From the NCBI GenBank assembly GCA_018398805.1, contig JAGFBZ010000855.1:248001-312000 (forward strand): 64,000 nucleotides of DNA, read 5' to 3'. Below, in pieces: positions 62,512-64,000 of this stretch. Position numbers and translations under genes: made by a program. Within the stretch, counting starts at the first letter, position 1; every line of letters begins with the position of its first letter. Below the pieces are notes generated by a model that ran no database searches, was not told where the DNA came from, and was given only the letters and a program-made list of their open reading frames with translations. The DNA comes from Hirundichthys speculiger (lineage: Eukaryota > Chordata > Actinopteri > Beloniformes > Exocoetidae).

Positions 62512-62877
62512 TTTAAAGGTAGGGTAAGAAATTTCTGGACGATGCGCGTGTTATTATTCGAAACACAACATCAACAAAAAAGAGCAAACTCTTCCGACCC
62601 CCGCTACAAGCGGAAAGAGCCCCATCATGAACGCACATGTCCAAAGAGAAACCAACTGCTCGAGCACGGACCCTTCCAGTGTCTGTTATTGTTTAGAGCC
62701 ATTTCTGTTATGGTTTGGAGGGCAGGCTGCCCCCACTCTGCTTATTTCCATTTCATGGAGCCAGGGCTGTGTATGAAGACAGAATACTCATACGATAGGC
62801 AGGCGCTGGACAGTGAGGAGATATTCAGTGAATGTTAAAAAAATGCTAAAAACAGAATCATTCACCTTACCTTTAAA
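62512..62877. mobile_element. MITE-like element with 14-bp terminal inverted repeats
   Basis: The left end TTTAAAGGTAGGGT (62512-62525) and the reverse complement of the right end (62864-62877, TTTAAAGGTAAGGT) agree at 13 of 14 positions. They enclose 366 bp that is more GC-rich than its surroundings. No transposase is encoded. The frame at 62503-62838 is internal to this element and shows no domain. Confidence 0.6.
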
Positions 62878-64000
62878 GAAACAAAAAAGTTAAAAAAGCA
62901 CCCCCATTAATGAACATGACCAAAGTGATTTATAGAGAAGGATTATATTGTGAAAAATTAGCTACGAAGTCCGATATTAATTAATTTTGTGATGCTAGCT
63001 ATGTGATACCAGAGTCTCTCTGGTGGCTTACTGGTACTCTACAGGGGGCAATCAGCCACAAGATAATGATGAAATAGTGGTTATTTCTTTGTAACAGCAC
63101 TGCTTTTGCATCAGTTGACTTTAGAAAAACAGCATTGATGATTAAATAATTAACAATGAATGGTTCAACCAGGATCAAGTCATGAAGGCAGTTCACTATT
63201 TTTGACTGATTCACAGAACTGCTGCAAAAAAATAAGGAGCTACAAATTTGAATAAGAATTACTGACTTACTCAGAGGTGAGTAGCATATAATATAAATTT
63301 ATATGTGTTCCCTGTTAACTACACAGTCTTCCTAAGAAGCTTAAATCAAAGGCAACACTTGTTTTATAGATTCCCTTTTTATCTGAAAAGTTTCTTTAAT
63401 TCCAGAAGTTCTGCTGCCTTCCACTTGATCTTTTTAGGATTATCATGACCTGACTGACTGAGAATCTAAATGAGGAATACACACCAAGATAGGGAGTTTG
63501 TATCAAAAGGCCCATTTCACATCTGTATATCTCTATTTTCAGTTTAACACCAAAGCATCTTGTTATGTTGATCAGTGTCAAAAACAACCACATGGAATCC
63601 TGTTTGATTTTTAGCTGTATCAGACAGTAAAAAAATAGCTTTCAAAGGGAGTGAATGCTTGTTTTAATCTCTGAGTATCTGATGGACAGAGCAATGCAGA
63701 CAGTTCACTTTTAGAGATGACAACTGACTGGTCTCCATGCACGATTCCCAAATGCCAAAAATACTTATCGTTTTCAGCTCCGGTAAATGGCATGAGGTTT
63801 CATTCTTCTGTTCCTTTCCGTCAAGCAAATGTTTCTGTCTTTGAGACAGAGTTACTGTCCATTTGTTGCAAACCTCAAAGCATTCTGCTGCTGAAAACAG
63901 ATGTTATATGCCTCGCCAACTTTTTGAGGTCGAAACCAAAAACAGCCACAAAGGAAAGAGTTAACAATCAAATGGCTTCCTCTGCCATTTAACTGTCAGT
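62878..64000. other. Right end of window, nothing recognised
   Basis: AT-rich sequence. The open frames here (for example 63717-63992) have no recognisable domain or flanking splice structure. Confidence 0.45.

Noticed and set aside
62503..62838. 111-residue plus-strand frame with some cysteines and histidines, considered as the missing zinc-finger exon of the PRDM8-like gene
   Set aside because: Cys/His spacing does not fit C2H2 fingers, and the frame lies almost wholly inside the MITE-like element with terminal inverted repeats.

Overview
This is vertebrate nuclear DNA, almost certainly from a ray-finned (teleost) fish. The genes are split into many small exons with GT-AG introns. The proteins they encode match vertebrate families in exon order. 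The introns carry degenerate Tc1/mariner and hAT elements and short dispersed repeats of a kind common in fish genomes. There is no operon structure, CRISPR array, phage or plasmid signal. All gene calls come from reading splice sites and reading frames by eye; homology statements rest on remembered family sequences, not on a database search.

Layout: (1) 1038-4507 (+), the C-terminal 304 codons of the palmitoyltransferase gene zdhhc16; its 5' exons lie left of the window. (2) 8369-16434 (+), the complete four-exon ubtd1 gene, with a 6.7 kb first intron full of repeat relics. (3) 18440-30717 (+), complete rrp12 (34 coding exons, about 1290 aa), a 40S ribosome-assembly factor, with Tc1-like relics in two introns. 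(4) 33585-55483 (-), a complete 18-exon anthrax-toxin-receptor-family cell adhesion gene (583 aa, ANTXR1-type tail), converging on rrp12. (5) 57682/58364-59881 (+), a PRDM8/ZNF488-family gene, divergent from the receptor gene, with an apparent one-base frameshift in the PR domain and no visible C-terminal zinc fingers. From 60.3 kb to the end I see no gene, only a 366 bp MITE-like element.

The first three genes belong to the neighbourhood known from human 10q24. The last pair corresponds to the ANTXR-PRDM8 type pairing known from human 4q21 (ANTXR2-PRDM8) and 10q11 (ANTXRL-ZNF488). The genes have unrelated jobs (protein lipidation, ubiquitin regulation, ribosome assembly, matrix adhesion, neural transcriptional control), so the order reflects conserved synteny rather than a shared pathway. 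I found no convincing new biological system. The most interesting points are the state of the PRDM8-like gene, a splice-phase conflict in rrp12, a double ATG that decides N-myristoylation in ubtd1, and an unclassified element with a hairpin and a palindrome at 35.8-37.5 kb.
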